A DNA stretch of 64,000 nt. It comes from Pedobacter kyungheensis. GTDB lineage: Bacteria > Bacteroidota > Bacteroidia > Sphingobacteriales > Sphingobacteriaceae. Position 1 is the first letter of the stretch. Each line of letters opens with the position of its first letter. Positions 44,823-54,868 of the stretch are shown here, one piece after another. Below the pieces are notes generated by a model. The model was not told where the DNA came from, did not search any database, and was given only the letters and a program-made list of their open reading frames with translations. Where the stretch lies: NCBI RefSeq assembly GCF_000812965.1, contig NZ_JSYN01000002.1, forward strand, positions 372,001-436,000, written 5' to 3'. The position numbers and the translations under genes are program-made.

Positions 44823-45821
44823 TTGCAATCTAAAAAGACAAGTTTGACAGGCAAGAACAAAAAAATATTATCATTACTTATAAAAGCCGCCATTGTGCTC
44901 TTTGCCTTTTGGTTTATTTACCACAAGCTTGTTGCCAATAAAAACCTGAGCGATTTCCGAACGCTGTTAAAAGACATCGATCAGCTCGAAATTACGGCTG
45001 TAATTGGCTTGGTGGTAATCCTGATGTTTGTAAACTGGTTACTCGAGGCGGCAAAATGGAAGTATTTAATGAGCCATATCGAAGCCATTAGTTTTTACCG
45101 GGCTATTGAATCAGTTTTTTGTGGTTTAACACTAGCTATTTTTACCCCAAACCGCTTGGGTGAATATGGGGGCAGGGTATTTTTTCTTTCGCCCAGAAGG
45201 CGGATTGTTGGCGTTGTTGCCATGAGTGTTGGCAGCATTGGCCAACTGGTGTTAACCAATGTTTTTGGCGCAATAGCCGCCTGTTTTTTTGTCTACCGTT
45301 TTATCCCGGTTGATCGGGTATTGTTTATCGCCGTAGTTTTTCTGGCCGTATTTTTCTGTCTGTTTTTTATTGTTTTTTATTTCAATATCAAATGGCTAAA
45401 TGGTTTGCTGCTATCTTTTAAATTTACCCGCAAGTACAAAAAGTTTTACAGTATTTTAGGCCGTTACCGCAGGAAAGAATTGCTTCGCATCATTGGTTAT
45501 TGCCTGGCCAGGTACCTGGTATTCAGTTCGCAATACTTTATCCTGTTTATCTGGTTAATACCCGGGTTGCATTATGCAGATATTGTAATGATGACTTGCT
45601 TGCTGTTTCTGGTACAATCGGCCCTGCCTTCGTTAGATTTGTTTGATGTTGGCATAAGAAGTGTTACCGCTGTAGAATTGTTTAAACATGTAACCGATCA
45701 GCATGTTGCTGTTATTGCATGTACCGCAAGTATTTGGCTCATAAATATTATAATTCCTGCTATATTAGGCGCTTATTTCGTTTTTAAACTCAACTTTTTT
45801 GGAAATCTTAAATCTAATTAG
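44823..45821 (+). CDS. Lysylphosphatidylglycerol synthase-type (UPF0104) transmembrane protein
   Basis: A 332-aa multi-pass protein with about eight helices and the conserved segment FCGLTLAIFTPNRLGEYGGRVFFL (first 20: FCGLTLAIFTPNRLGEYGGR), which marks the LPG_synthase_TM/flippase-like family. It has no soluble synthase domain. The start codon is TTG at 44823. It overlaps the next gene by 23 bases, and that gene is a membrane glycosyltransferase, so a joint role in envelope lipid or glycan handling is likely (inference). Confidence 0.82.
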   Translation: MQSKKTSLTGKNKKILSLLIKAAIVLFAFWFIYHKLVANKNLSDFRTLLKDIDQLEITAVIGLVVILMFVNWLLEAAKWKYLMSHIEAISFYRAIESVFCGLTLAIFTPNRLGEYGGRVFFLSPRRRIVGVVAMSVGSIGQLVLTNVFGAIAACFFVYRFIPVDRVLFIAVVFLAVFFCLFFIVFYFNIKWLNGLLLSFKFTRKYKKFYSILGRYRRKELLRIIGYCLARYLVFSSQYFILFIWLIPGLHYADIVMMTCLLFLVQSALPSLDLFDVGIRSVTAVELFKHVTDQHVAVIACTASIWLINIIIPAILGAYFVFKLNFFGNLKSN

Positions 45822-46935
45822 TCTATTATCCGCTGCATTAACCCTCATTTATGCTTTTCTCGTGCTTAATTTTATCAGGGGATGGCATAATTTAACTTAT
45901 TTTATTCCCGAAATTTCCGATCCGCAAACCAAAGTTTCGATTATTGTAGCTGCGCGAGATGAGGAGGCTAATATTGCCAAAACGATCGACGATTTGATTG
46001 CTCAGACCTATCCAAAGGTTTTAACCGAAATTATCATTATCGACGACCATTCAACTGATGCTACAGCTGAAATTGTATTGAGTTACTCCGATCGAAATGT
46101 ACGGTTGATTAAACTAAATGAGGACCGTGCCTTAAATTCATATAAAAAGAAAGCCATACAAACGGCAATAGGTACCTGCTCCGGTGATTTAATTGTAACC
46201 ACAGATGCCGATTGTAGAATGGGTGAAAACTGGCTAAGTACCATTGTGCAGTTGTTTGAGCAAAAGAAATATAAAATGATTTCTTCACCGGTAGCCTATT
46301 TTCAGGAAAAGAGCTTTTTCGAAAGGCTGCAATCGCTTGAATTTTTATATCTGATTGGCCTGGGTGCATCTACCATCGGCAATAAACAGCCTTCTACCTG
46401 TAATGGCGCGAACCTGGCATATGAGAAAACAACTTTTTACGAGGTTGGCGGTTTTCAGGGTATTGATGATCTGGCTTCAGGAGATGATGAATTGTTATTG
46501 CATAAAATTGCGGCCAAATATCCCGACCAAATTGGCTTCCTTAAAAACAGGGAAGCAATTGTATATACCCATGCCAAAGAAAATTTAAGTGCTTTTATTC
46601 AGCAGCGCAGGCGTTGGGCTTCAAAAAGTACCCGTTATAAAAACAAGGGGATTATTGTGCTGGGGGTACTCATCTGGATTTTCAACCTCAGCATATTATC
46701 CAATTTCATTACAGGATTATTTATACCAGGTTTTTTAACCATTACATTTTATCAATTGTTGGTTAAAATGGTTTTAGAAAGCTTATTTTTATGGGATGTG
46801 ACGGGCTTTGCCAAAAGACGTAGCCTGCTCATTTTAATCCCGGTGTTAAATGTCCTGCACATCCTATACATGGTGTATATCGGCATTGCCGGCAACAGCG
46901 GAAAATACAATTGGAAAGGCAGAATGGTTAGATAA
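45799..46935 (+). CDS. Family 2 glycosyltransferase, membrane-bound
   Basis: A 378-aa inverting transferase. An N-terminal helix is followed by the GT-A domain (VSIIVAARDEEANIAKTIDD, IIIIDDHSTDAT, the DxD motif in TTDADC, ASGDDELLL and QRRRWASKS) and two or three C-terminal helices. It adds sugar from a nucleotide donor to a lipid or glycan acceptor on the inner membrane side; the acceptor is unknown. TTG start, overlapping the previous gene by 23 bases; its stop overlaps the ATG of the next gene. Confidence 0.88.
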   Translation: MEILNLISLLSAALTLIYAFLVLNFIRGWHNLTYFIPEISDPQTKVSIIVAARDEEANIAKTIDDLIAQTYPKVLTEIIIIDDHSTDATAEIVLSYSDRNVRLIKLNEDRALNSYKKKAIQTAIGTCSGDLIVTTDADCRMGENWLSTIVQLFEQKKYKMISSPVAYFQEKSFFERLQSLEFLYLIGLGASTIGNKQPSTCNGANLAYEKTTFYEVGGFQGIDDLASGDDELLLHKIAAKYPDQIGFLKNREAIVYTHAKENLSAFIQQRRRWASKSTRYKNKGIIVLGVLIWIFNLSILSNFITGLFIPGFLTITFYQLLVKMVLESLFLWDVTGFAKRRSLLILIPVLNVLHILYMVYIGIAGNSGKYNWKGRMVR

Positions 46936-48077
46936 TGGATAATAGCCCATCAAAAAAAGTATGGTTAAAATTTAAGCGGAATAAATTTGCTTTTGGCGGA
47001 TTGATTTTTATCTTACTATTGATGGTGATGGGCATTTTAGGCTATGCCATTATGCCCGACGATTCTCCGGATGCGAACCTGCAAAAACTGCAGCTAAATA
47101 AAAAGAAACCTGGCAGTACCTTTACTTTTCTCATTACGAGCAGCAACCCAAAAGTAGAAAAAGTAAATTTTTTCGAAAAAATGCTGTTTGGTCAAACCCC
47201 AACCTTTAAAAGTATTCCAATTACAGGCTATAAAATAGTAGGACAAAATGTTTTGGTTCAGGAATATATTGGCGATGATGAAAAAGCAAAGGAAACCCAA
47301 TATGCTTTAAAAGATTTATGCCCCGATTGTGTTTTACCAGCTAAAATGAGCACACCTCAATCTTTATTTGAAAAAAATAACATTTACCAGCGGACGTATA
47401 TTTTAGGAACTGATATTTATGGCCGCGATTTATTAAGTCGCGTAATTTTGGGCATCCGTGTTTCCCTATCAGTAGGTTTAATGGCAGTACTTATTTCGCT
47501 TTTCATAGGCGTGAGTTTAGGTGCTGTAGCAGGTTATTTTGGTGGCCGGATTGACGCGACAATCAGCTGGTTTATGAACGTGGTATGGTCTTTACCTTCA
47601 TTACTGTTGGTTATCGCTATATCATTTGCGCTGGGAAAAGGTTTCTGGCAAATCTTTATCGCTGTAGGCTTATCTACCTGGGTAGATGTTGCCCGGTTGG
47701 TGCGCGGACAGGTTATGGCCCTAAAAGAAGTCGAATTTGTGGAGGCGGCCAGGGCGCTGGGTTTTAGTACCAGTAAAATAATTATTAAACATATCTTACC
47801 CAATATAGCAGGGCCTATTTTAGTCGTGGCCTCTTCTAATTTTGCCTCGGCGATATTACTCGAAACCGGTTTAAGCTTTTTAGGCTTCGGCGCACAACCC
47901 CCTATGCCAAGCTGGGGCAGTATGATTAAAGAGCATTATGGTTATATTATTATGGATGCGGCCTATCTGGCCGTTTTTCCTGGTTTAGCCATCATGCTTA
48001 CCGTTTATGCATTTAATGTGCTGGCTATAGGCCTTCGCGATGCATTTGATGTTAAGGGGCAAAATGCAACCGTTTAA
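46935..48077 (+). CDS. ABC transporter permease (OppC/DppC type)
   Basis: A 380-aa permease with one N-terminal helix (FAFGGLIFILLLMVMGILGY), an unusually long ~130-residue outside region, then the BPD_transp_1 core. The core carries GTDIYGRDLLSRVILGIRVS and the EAA-loop EFVEAARALGFSTSKIIIKHI, and ends LSFLGFGAQPPMPSWGSMI (OppC signature). Peptide or nickel-type import by family. The partner permease and ATPases are not in this window. TAATG overlap with the glycosyltransferase gene. Confidence 0.9.
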   Translation: MDNSPSKKVWLKFKRNKFAFGGLIFILLLMVMGILGYAIMPDDSPDANLQKLQLNKKKPGSTFTFLITSSNPKVEKVNFFEKMLFGQTPTFKSIPITGYKIVGQNVLVQEYIGDDEKAKETQYALKDLCPDCVLPAKMSTPQSLFEKNNIYQRTYILGTDIYGRDLLSRVILGIRVSLSVGLMAVLISLFIGVSLGAVAGYFGGRIDATISWFMNVVWSLPSLLLVIAISFALGKGFWQIFIAVGLSTWVDVARLVRGQVMALKEVEFVEAARALGFSTSKIIIKHILPNIAGPILVVASSNFASAILLETGLSFLGFGAQPPMPSWGSMIKEHYGYIIMDAAYLAVFPGLAIMLTVYAFNVLAIGLRDAFDVKGQNATV

Positions 48078-48098
48078 TCTAAAATAGGACGCAATAAA

Positions 48099-48127
48099 AA
48101 AGCAGCACCACTTTGTGATACTGCTTT
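48099..48127. terminator. Hairpin between convergent permease and Rieske genes
   Basis: AAGCAG and CTGCTT arms with a 15-base loop flanked by A/T runs, between two convergent genes. Confidence 0.5.
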
Positions 48128-48147
48128 ACCCTTAAAATAGTAAAATT

Positions 48148-48600
48148 TTATGCTGATGCACTAAGTGTATTGCCCGAAACGGTAACCGCGTAAATTTTTA
48201 AGGCACTGGTAGTTCCTCCATCGTTGGGTTGGGCTAAAATGCTTCCCGATGTGGTATACCTCGAGCTATGCAATGCACATTGTATATAATTGCTGGCCTG
48301 AATAAAGCTTAATGCCCCACCCTGGTGCGGACAGGTCGCCTGGGTAGCCACAAATGAAGTGCTTGCATTGCCCGTTGCCGTTCTGATAAACAGGATTCCG
48401 CTTACGGTAACTGATGCTCCTATAGTGAGCAATTGCGTAGTGAGATCAACACTGGCTGTTGTACCTGGAGGTACTCCGCCACCATTTGGTTTGCCGGGTT
48501 CGGGCGAATCGCTCTTTTTGCCACAGGCCGAAAAACAGGCTCCAGTGCACACAGCGGCAACACCCAGGCCTAAGGATTTGATAAATTCGTTACGTTCCAT
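48148..48600 (-). CDS. Rieske [2Fe-2S] protein, exported
   Basis: A 150-aa protein. The N-terminal export signal (FIKSLGLGVAAVCTGACFSAC) ends in a possible lipobox Cys. After a Gly/Pro-rich linker comes a Rieske fold with ligands C90-P-H92 (CPHQGG) and C108-x2-H111 (CALHSSRY). Electron carrier at the periplasmic side. Last gene of a same-strand group with DUF5777, YceI and cytochrome c, separated by 54 bases from DUF5777. Confidence 0.9.
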   Translation of the reverse strand: MERNEFIKSLGLGVAAVCTGACFSACGKKSDSPEPGKPNGGGVPPGTTASVDLTTQLLTIGASVTVSGILFIRTATGNASTSFVATQATCPHQGGALSFIQASNYIQCALHSSRYTTSGSILAQPNDGGTTSALKIYAVTVSGNTLSASA

Positions 48601-48654
48601 AATTTTTTCAGTTAGTTTATTTTAGATTAACAATGTTTATCAGTGGTATTTAAA

Positions 48655-49605
48655 TTATTGGGCTTTATCCTTTTTCTTATCGAAAGAGAACCTGCGTGCG
48701 ATACTAAAACCCCAGCGATACTGGCCTTTGGTCCATGAGGTATTGGTGTCGGTTATAAACTGCGATTCCTGTATCGCTGTTGCGTTGGTGAAATTGAGGT
48801 GGAAAATATGACCGCCGGTTTCGAATTCTAAACCCGCACCCAATGTATTGTAATATTTATTTCCCCAAAGATTTTCGAGGTAAGCCTTTTTGTTATCATC
48901 TCTAAACGGCAGGGTGTAATCGGCTACAAATGCCATGCGTTTGGTGATTTTGATACGACCACCTACCGAAAGGGCAAAAAGATCATTCTGATCACCAAAA
49001 ACGGTAAAATTCCGGTGTACATAAGATGGCATGATTAACATCGAGAAATCAGGACTGAACTTGCGTGCAATTACAGCCTGAACCACATACACAATGCGGT
49101 CTTGAAAATCCTGGTATGCAATAGCGGAGGTTGGGTCGGTACTGGCTTTTACAGCCGATATAGTACTGCTGCCGAAAAGTGTAACGCTCAATGGCATTTT
49201 TTCATCGCCAGTTTGCCTTAGCAACCGGTATTTAAGATTGCCTTCGTATAATTGGGTAGCCGGACCGGCTCCTTTGGCCCTGGCAATACCCACCGAAAGA
49301 TCATCGCTGATTCCGTATTCAAAGCCAATGCGAACATCGGTAGATTGATCCAGTCCAAAGAAATTTTTAATGCCGCCACTTTGCCCCGCAATATCACCAA
49401 AACGGTGGTCTACCCTAAAATCGAGTTCATTTTTAAAAATGGTTTCGTTGGTTTGGATATTAATCAACTTCGGCGATTTAAAAGTTGCGCTCACCTTGCT
49501 TTTGGTTACCGGCATTTGCAGTGCTTTTTCCAGCGAGTCTTGTGCAAAGGTTGTTGAAGACAGGCCAAGGCTCATCATTATTAGTATGCTGTAAATTTTC
49601 ATCAT
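48655..49605 (-). CDS. DUF5777 family beta-barrel protein
   Basis: A 316-aa outer-membrane-type protein with a signal peptide (MMKIYSILIMMSLGLSSTTF, then AQ). A soluble lead (SPKLINIQTNETIFKNELDF) is followed by repeating amphipathic strands, and it ends in an aromatic-rich strand followed by a charged tail (RRFSFDKKKDKAQ). DUF5777 barrels are found in Bacteroidota next to YceI, Rieske and cytochrome genes, as here. Function unknown. Confidence 0.86.
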   Translation of the reverse strand: MMKIYSILIMMSLGLSSTTFAQDSLEKALQMPVTKSKVSATFKSPKLINIQTNETIFKNELDFRVDHRFGDIAGQSGGIKNFFGLDQSTDVRIGFEYGISDDLSVGIARAKGAGPATQLYEGNLKYRLLRQTGDEKMPLSVTLFGSSTISAVKASTDPTSAIAYQDFQDRIVYVVQAVIARKFSPDFSMLIMPSYVHRNFTVFGDQNDLFALSVGGRIKITKRMAFVADYTLPFRDDNKKAYLENLWGNKYYNTLGAGLEFETGGHIFHLNFTNATAIQESQFITDTNTSWTKGQYRWGFSIARRFSFDKKKDKAQ

Positions 49606-49608
49606 GAC

Positions 49609-50151
49609 TTAATTTTTTGTGGGGTAAATGGCATTAATTTTAATATCCACTACTTCGGCAATTTTTGCGATTACGATGGTTGGTATTTTGATTTTATGAT
49701 CTTCCAGTCTTACTCTAAAAGCCGCATTTGCAGTTACGGCATCAGCAGTAACGATAATTTTTGCCTGTGTTTGGTAGGTTTTGGTTACGCCGTGAATCTG
49801 TAAATTGCCTTTTACTGCAACAGTGTATGTTCCTGGTTTAGATAAATCAACAGCATCAATTATTTTACCCTTAAATTCGGAAGTAGGGTAGGTATCACTC
49901 TCCATGTAATTCTCATTAAAATGCTCCTGCATCAGTTTCTTTTTAAATTGGAAACTGTTGTTGTTAACTTTGAAGATTACTTCGCCGGTTTTAATGTTAA
50001 TGCCCGAAGCAGCTGTCTTACTTGTTGCATCAATATCCTCCATCGGCGTTTTAGAGAAGAATGAAATGGTTGCATCTTTACTGATGAGCATTTGTGCCTG
50101 TACGGCTGCAAAAGCCGAAACCAGCATAAGGGTGATGAATAGTTTTTTCAT
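49609..50151 (-). CDS. YceI family periplasmic protein
   Basis: A 180-aa protein with a signal peptide (MKKLFITLMLVSAFAAVQAQ). The lipocalin-like YceI domain has ISFFSKTPMEDIDATSKTA, the core KKLMQEHFNENYMESDTYP and EFKGKI. YceI proteins bind isoprenoid-type lipids. It starts 11 bases after the cytochrome gene stop and ends 3 bases before the DUF5777 start, so they are one operon. Confidence 0.92.
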   Translation of the reverse strand: MKKLFITLMLVSAFAAVQAQMLISKDATISFFSKTPMEDIDATSKTAASGINIKTGEVIFKVNNNSFQFKKKLMQEHFNENYMESDTYPTSEFKGKIIDAVDLSKPGTYTVAVKGNLQIHGVTKTYQTQAKIIVTADAVTANAAFRVRLEDHKIKIPTIVIAKIAEVVDIKINAIYPTKN

Positions 50152-50162
50152 GGCTTTCCTGT

Positions 50163-50522
50163 TTAGTTTGCTGGCATTCCTCTGTCGTACCAGGCTGTTA
50201 ATAATTGCTTTTCTTGTGCCGTTAAGGAACTGCCTAAAGGCATATTCATGGTTACCAGGGTAGTAGTTTTTACACGTGTATCGCCAGTAACTGATTGTAT
50301 GCCGTTAAAGAGCCAGGTTCCTTTTTGCCCACCGTTAGGGCCATGGCAATTGTTACATTTTGTGGTTAAAAGTGCACCAACGTAGTTGTTGTAGCTCACA
50401 TTGGCTTTAGTTACGCTGCCTGTATTGATTTCAGGTTTAAGCTCTTCGGCTTGTTTCTTCGAGCATGCAAAAAGCGTTAGGTAGAACGCAGTGATGCAAA
50501 GGTAAAGGGCTGTTTTTCTCAT
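50163..50522 (-). CDS. Small c-type cytochrome lipoprotein
   Basis: A 119-aa protein. The signal peptide ends LTLFAC (C20). Heme c is attached at C56-x2-C59-H60 in TTKCNNCHGPNG, with a distal Met such as M92 or M94 (VTMNMPLGSS). The pattern LTTKCNNCHG...MPLGSSLTAQEKQLLTAWYDRG matches periplasmic mono-heme cytochromes. First gene of the cytochrome/YceI/DUF5777/Rieske operon. Confidence 0.9.
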   Translation of the reverse strand: MRKTALYLCITAFYLTLFACSKKQAEELKPEINTGSVTKANVSYNNYVGALLTTKCNNCHGPNGGQKGTWLFNGIQSVTGDTRVKTTTLVTMNMPLGSSLTAQEKQLLTAWYDRGMPAN

Positions 50523-50710
50523 GGTAATGCTTTAGCAGGTAATTAGTCTGTTTTTCATAGTAAAGCTTAGCTAACAGGTATTTAGAAAGCCTTTACAAGC
50601 AAAATTTTAATTACTGAATAATGGATTAATGTTACGTTTTGTTAATTAAGTTTCTTAACTGTATTACGGCCACGTTTTTAGAAAGGTTGCCCTAAAGCCG
50701 TATTTTTTGC

Positions 50711-50745
50711 AAAAAAAAATCCCCGATCGTTTTACACGTCGGGGA
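50711..50745 (-). terminator. Terminator of pgi
   Basis: Read on the minus strand, TCCCCGA and TCGGGGA form a stem followed by nine T, just downstream of the pgi stop. Confidence 0.9.
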
Positions 50746-50772
50746 CTCTGTCAAAAAATGTTTGTTGTTCTG

Positions 50773-52419
50773 CTATCTCCAGGCTTTGTACTGGTTAATC
50801 AGTCCGTTGGTAGAACTGTCGTGACTTGCAACTTTTTCATCTCCGTTTAGCTCAGGAAGGATTTTCTTAGCCAGTTGTTTGCCCAGCTCAACACCCCACT
50901 GATCGAAACTAAAGATGTTCCAGATAATGCCCTGTACAAATATTTTATGCTCGTAAATGGCAACCAGGCTACCTAAAGTATAAGGAGTTACTTTTTTCAA
51001 TAAAATAGAGTTGGTTGGGCGGTTACCTTCAAAAACTTTAAAAGGAGCAATTTTTTGGATCTCCGCTTCCGATTTACCTTCTTTTTTAAGCTCAGCAATA
51101 ACTTCTTCTTCGGTTTTACCGTTCATTAAAGCTTCAGTTTGCGCAAAGAAGTTAGATAACAAAATTGGGTGATGATCGCCAAGCGGATTTAAACTCTGTG
51201 CTGGTGCAATAAAATCGGCCGGGATAATACGTGTACCCTGGTGTATCAACTGATAAAAAGCATGCTGGCCATTTGTGCCTGGCTCACCCCAGATAATCGG
51301 CCCTGTTTCATAATCCACTTCGTTACCGTTTCTATCTACATGTTTACCGTTACTTTCCATATCTCCCTGCTGGAAATAGGCTGCAAAACGATGCATATAC
51401 TGATCGTAAGGTAAAATAACCTGTGTTTCAGCATTGTAGAAATTAATGTACCACACACCCAGCAAACCTAATATAACAGGTAAATTGCTTTCGAATTCGG
51501 CAGTTTTAAAGTGGTTATCGGTAGCATGTGCTCCGGCAAGCAGTTGTTTAAAATTATCGAAACCAATGCTCAGTGAGATAGACAGGCCAATGGCGCTCCA
51601 TAATGAGTAACGGCCTCCAACCCAATCCCAAAATTCGAACATATTTGCAGTGTCGATACCAAAAGCAGCTACATCTTTTGCGTTGGTAGATAATGCAGCA
51701 AAGTGTTTGGCAATATCGCCTTCTTTACCACCTTTTTCTAAAAACCAGGTACGTGCAGAATGCGCATTGGTCATGGTTTCTTGTGTAGTAAATGTTTTAG
51801 ATGCTACCAGGAATAAAGTGGTTTCGGCATTTAAATCAGCTAAAGTTTCGGCAATGTGTGTACCATCAATATTCGAAACGAAATGAATATTCAAATGGTT
51901 TTTATAATGTTTTAGGGCTTCGGTAACCATTACAGGACCCAAATCAGAACCACCAATACCAATGTTTACGATATCGGTAATGGCTTTGCCGGTATAACCT
52001 TTCCACTCGCCGCTGATAATGCTGTTGCTAAATTTTTCCATTTTTGCCAGCACCGCATTCACATCAGGCATTACATCTTTACCGTCAACCAAAATTGGGG
52101 TGTTACTCAGGTTACGTAAAGCAATGTGAAGTACCGAACGATCTTCCGTTTCGTTAATTTTATCGCCATTGTACATCGATTTAATGGCTTCATCCAGCTT
52201 GCACTCGCGCGCCAGTTGCATTAATAATGCTAATGTTTCATCGCTAATTCGGTTTTTACTGTAATCGAGTAAAATGTCTTCAAAAAAAACAGAAAACTTA
52301 TTGAAACGATCTGCATCTTCAGCAAAAAGATCTTTAATGCTTTTCTGGTTAATATCTATAAAATGATCGGCCAGGTATTTGTAGGCCTCTGTTTCGGTAA
52401 AATTTACTTTAGGTAACAT
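50773..52419 (-). CDS. pgi: Glucose-6-phosphate isomerase
   Basis: A 548-aa enzyme interconverting glucose 6-phosphate and fructose 6-phosphate. PGI signatures are [30 protein letters not shown], the DRNGN and [19 protein letters not shown] segments, and GVELGKQLA near the C-terminus. Long PGI type as in E. coli. The start MLPKVNF (52419) is preferred to the upstream codon at 52452, which gives an atypical extension. Terminator follows. Confidence 0.96.
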   Translation of the reverse strand: MLPKVNFTETEAYKYLADHFIDINQKSIKDLFAEDADRFNKFSVFFEDILLDYSKNRISDETLALLMQLARECKLDEAIKSMYNGDKINETEDRSVLHIALRNLSNTPILVDGKDVMPDVNAVLAKMEKFSNSIISGEWKGYTGKAITDIVNIGIGGSDLGPVMVTEALKHYKNHLNIHFVSNIDGTHIAETLADLNAETTLFLVASKTFTTQETMTNAHSARTWFLEKGGKEGDIAKHFAALSTNAKDVAAFGIDTANMFEFWDWVGGRYSLWSAIGLSISLSIGFDNFKQLLAGAHATDNHFKTAEFESNLPVILGLLGVWYINFYNAETQVILPYDQYMHRFAAYFQQGDMESNGKHVDRNGNEVDYETGPIIWGEPGTNGQHAFYQLIHQGTRIIPADFIAPAQSLNPLGDHHPILLSNFFAQTEALMNGKTEEEVIAELKKEGKSEAEIQKIAPFKVFEGNRPTNSILLKKVTPYTLGSLVAIYEHKIFVQGIIWNIFSFDQWGVELGKQLAKKILPELNGDEKVASHDSSTNGLINQYKAWR

Positions 52420-52580
52420 AATTTTGGGTTTTTTGTAAAAGTAATAAAGCAAAAATTTAAAATGGTCTTTTTAATGTTCAAAAATCATTAAGAATTTTAA
52501 ATCTCAAATAAAGCGTGTAACTTTAATATCAACGTCCCTGTTAACTAAGCATCTATTGTTTTACCATTAATTCTACCACC

Positions 52581-53087
52581 ATGTTAGAAAATTTAAATGA
52601 AATGGTACGTGAAAACGTACAGGAAAGCGTTGTAAATAATGCCGCTATTCCGAATGAAAAAAATGAAGCGGTTATTCAGGCTGCATCCGGCTCCATTTTC
52701 GATTCTTTAAAAGACCAGCTTTCATCAGGTAATATTGGCGCCCTTACCGATATTTTTAACGGCAATAAAGCCGAAGGCACCCAGGTGGCCGAACAAGCTT
52801 CTGGTAGTTTTATTGATAAGTTAAGTGGATTGGGGATTAATGCCGATACAGCGAAATCTCTGGCATCGAGTATTATTCCGGGGCTGATTGCCAAATTTAC
52901 CCAAAAAACCAACGATCCGAACGATAGTTCGTTTAACCTCAAAGATGTTTTAGGTAGTTTAGGTGGCGAGGACGGTAAATTTGATGTGAGCGATGTGATT
53001 GGCATGTTCAATGGCGGGCAATCGCAACAAGGTGGTCAGGCCGGTGAAGGTGGGATTATGGATAAGTTAAAAGGAATGTTTAATTAG
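52581..53087 (+). CDS. DUF937-like protein
   Basis: A 168-aa soluble protein without signal peptide. The pattern LSGLGINADTAKSLASSIIPGLIAKFTQK and the Gly/Gln-rich FNGGQSQQGGQAGEGG tail resemble DUF937-type proteins (repeat of a VNALVEKTGISPEQA-like helix). Acidic and highly polar. Function unknown. Confidence 0.7.
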   Translation: MLENLNEMVRENVQESVVNNAAIPNEKNEAVIQAASGSIFDSLKDQLSSGNIGALTDIFNGNKAEGTQVAEQASGSFIDKLSGLGINADTAKSLASSIIPGLIAKFTQKTNDPNDSSFNLKDVLGSLGGEDGKFDVSDVIGMFNGGQSQQGGQAGEGGIMDKLKGMFN

Positions 53088-53214
53088 ATTATTTTCTTAT
53101 CGATTAATATTTTCAAAGCCATTCCAATTCAGGGATGGCTTTTGTGTTTGTTTCCATGCCAGCTCTACTTAAAATTGATTAGCTTAGGGCAACTAAACCT
53201 AAATTCTTGATTTC

Positions 53215-54519
53215 ATGAAAAAACTTTACCTGATTGGCCTTTCGTTATTTGCCTTAAATGCAGCTGCCCAAACTACAGCATTACGCCCTGTCGTTGCTAA
53301 AAAAGCCGATGCGCTAGAGCAGAAAGTAATTAACTGGCGGCGTGATTTTCACGAACACCCTGAATTGGGTAATACTGAAGTGCGAACAGCAGGTATTATT
53401 GCCAAACACCTCGAGTCGTTAGGCATTAAAGTAACCACAGGAGTAGCCAAAACAGGAGTAGTGGGGATTTTGAAAGGTGGAAAACCGGGACCGGTTGTGG
53501 CACTCCGTGCCGATATGGATGGCTTGCCTGTTGCCGAACGGGTTGATGTGCCATTTGCATCAAAAGTAAAAACGCAGTATAACGGGCAGGAAGTAGGTGT
53601 AATGCATGCCTGTGGGCATGATAGCCACATGGCTATTTTAATGGGCGTTGCAGAGGTGCTGGCCGGTATGCAAAAAGATATTCAGGGTACGGTGAAATTC
53701 ATTTTTCAACCTGCAGAGGAGGGCGTACCGGAAGGGGAGGAAGGCGGAGCTGCGCTGATGATTAAAGAGGGTGTTTTAGAAAATCCGAAAGTTGATGTAA
53801 TTTTTGGTCTGCATATCAATTCGCAAACTGAGGTTGGCGATGTAACTTATCGTCCGGGTGGTACAATGGCAGCAGTAAACGATATGAAGATTACCGTTAC
53901 GGGCAGGCAGGCCCATGGTGCATATCCCTGGAGTAGTATCGATCCTGTCGTTATATCGGCGCAGATCATCAATAACCTGCAAACCATTGTTAGCCGCAAT
54001 TTAAATGTAACCGAGAATCCTGGTGTGGTTACCATTGGCGCAATTAATGGTGGTGTACGCTCTAACATTATTCCCGAAAAGGTAGAAATGCTGGGCACTG
54101 TTCGCAATTTTAGCAAAGAAGATGAGGCGATGTTTATTGAGCGGATTAAAACCATTGCGACCAAAACAGCCGAAGCGGGTGGCGCAACTGCCATAGTAAA
54201 AATCCCATACAGTAACCATTATCCGGTTACCTTCAACAATATTGCGCTTACCGAAAAAATGTTACCCAGTATGCAGTTAACAGCAGGGAAAGAACATGTA
54301 AAGTTAAAACCACCGGTTACTGGTGCCGAAGATTTTTCTTTCTTTCAGGAAAAAGTACCAGGCTTGTTTGTGTTTTTAGGCGGGATGCCAAAAGGGAAAG
54401 ATCCTTTAAAAGCCCCATCGCACCATACACCCGATTTTTACCTGGATGAAAGTGGATTTGTTTTAGGTGTGAAGTTACTGGCTAACCTAACGCTAGATTA
54501 TATGGGCATGAAGAAGTAA
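53215..54519 (+). CDS. M20 family amidohydrolase, exported
   Basis: A 434-aa metallohydrolase with a signal peptide (MKKLYLIGLSLFALNAAAQ). The M20D pattern is clear: INWRRDFHEHPELGN, VALRADMDGLPV, HACGHDSHMAILMG (zinc ligands), FIFQPAEEG and GAEDFSFFQEKVPG. Relatives cleave N-acyl amino acids (hippurate/IAA-amino acid hydrolases). Exact substrate unknown. It is followed by a palindromic repeat element. Confidence 0.92.
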   Translation: MKKLYLIGLSLFALNAAAQTTALRPVVAKKADALEQKVINWRRDFHEHPELGNTEVRTAGIIAKHLESLGIKVTTGVAKTGVVGILKGGKPGPVVALRADMDGLPVAERVDVPFASKVKTQYNGQEVGVMHACGHDSHMAILMGVAEVLAGMQKDIQGTVKFIFQPAEEGVPEGEEGGAALMIKEGVLENPKVDVIFGLHINSQTEVGDVTYRPGGTMAAVNDMKITVTGRQAHGAYPWSSIDPVVISAQIINNLQTIVSRNLNVTENPGVVTIGAINGGVRSNIIPEKVEMLGTVRNFSKEDEAMFIERIKTIATKTAEAGGATAIVKIPYSNHYPVTFNNIALTEKMLPSMQLTAGKEHVKLKPPVTGAEDFSFFQEKVPGLFVFLGGMPKGKDPLKAPSHHTPDFYLDESGFVLGVKLLANLTLDYMGMKK

Positions 54520-54637
54520 TTGGTTCAATCGTCATTTGTTCATTAGGAACTGCAAACTGCCTATTGTAAACTGTTTTATGGGTTAACTGGTTAATTGTTC
54601 AAACTGGTTAACTGGTTCCAAGTGTCAAACACTTAAC

Positions 54638-54768
54638 GGGATCGTCATTCCCAACTTGATTGGGAATCACGTAGTGCTCATGAATGCCTTTGAAAAAGAG
54701 AGAGCTTATGAATAATCGTAATGCTTAAGCCTTGAGATTCCCGCATGCGCGGGAATGACGATTTTTTT
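54638..54768. repeat. Palindromic repeat element with GGGATCGTCATT termini
   Basis: Outer 12-base perfect inverted arms are ATCGTCATTCCC (54641-54652) and GGGAATGACGAT (54751-54762). Inner hairpins are ATTCCCAActtgaTTGGGAAT and ATTCCCGCatgcGCGGGAAT. A T7 run follows, so the right half could also terminate the amidohydrolase transcript. Its left terminus GGGATCGTCATT is identical to that of the element at 63780. Confidence 0.75.
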
Positions 54769-54856
54769 AGGAATTTGTCACTCAAAACAGAGTGAAGAAT
54801 CACATCAAAAGTGAACGTAATATTTAGGTGCTGTAAAAGAGAGATCAAAAAGTTGC

Positions 54857-54864
54857 TATATTTG
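54857..54864 (+). promoter_or_regulatory. -7 element directly before prfB
   Basis: TATATTTG, an exact TAnnTTTG, ends 4 bases before the prfB ATG. Transcription would then begin at or very near the start codon. Confidence 0.5.
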
Positions 54865-54868
54865 TTTC

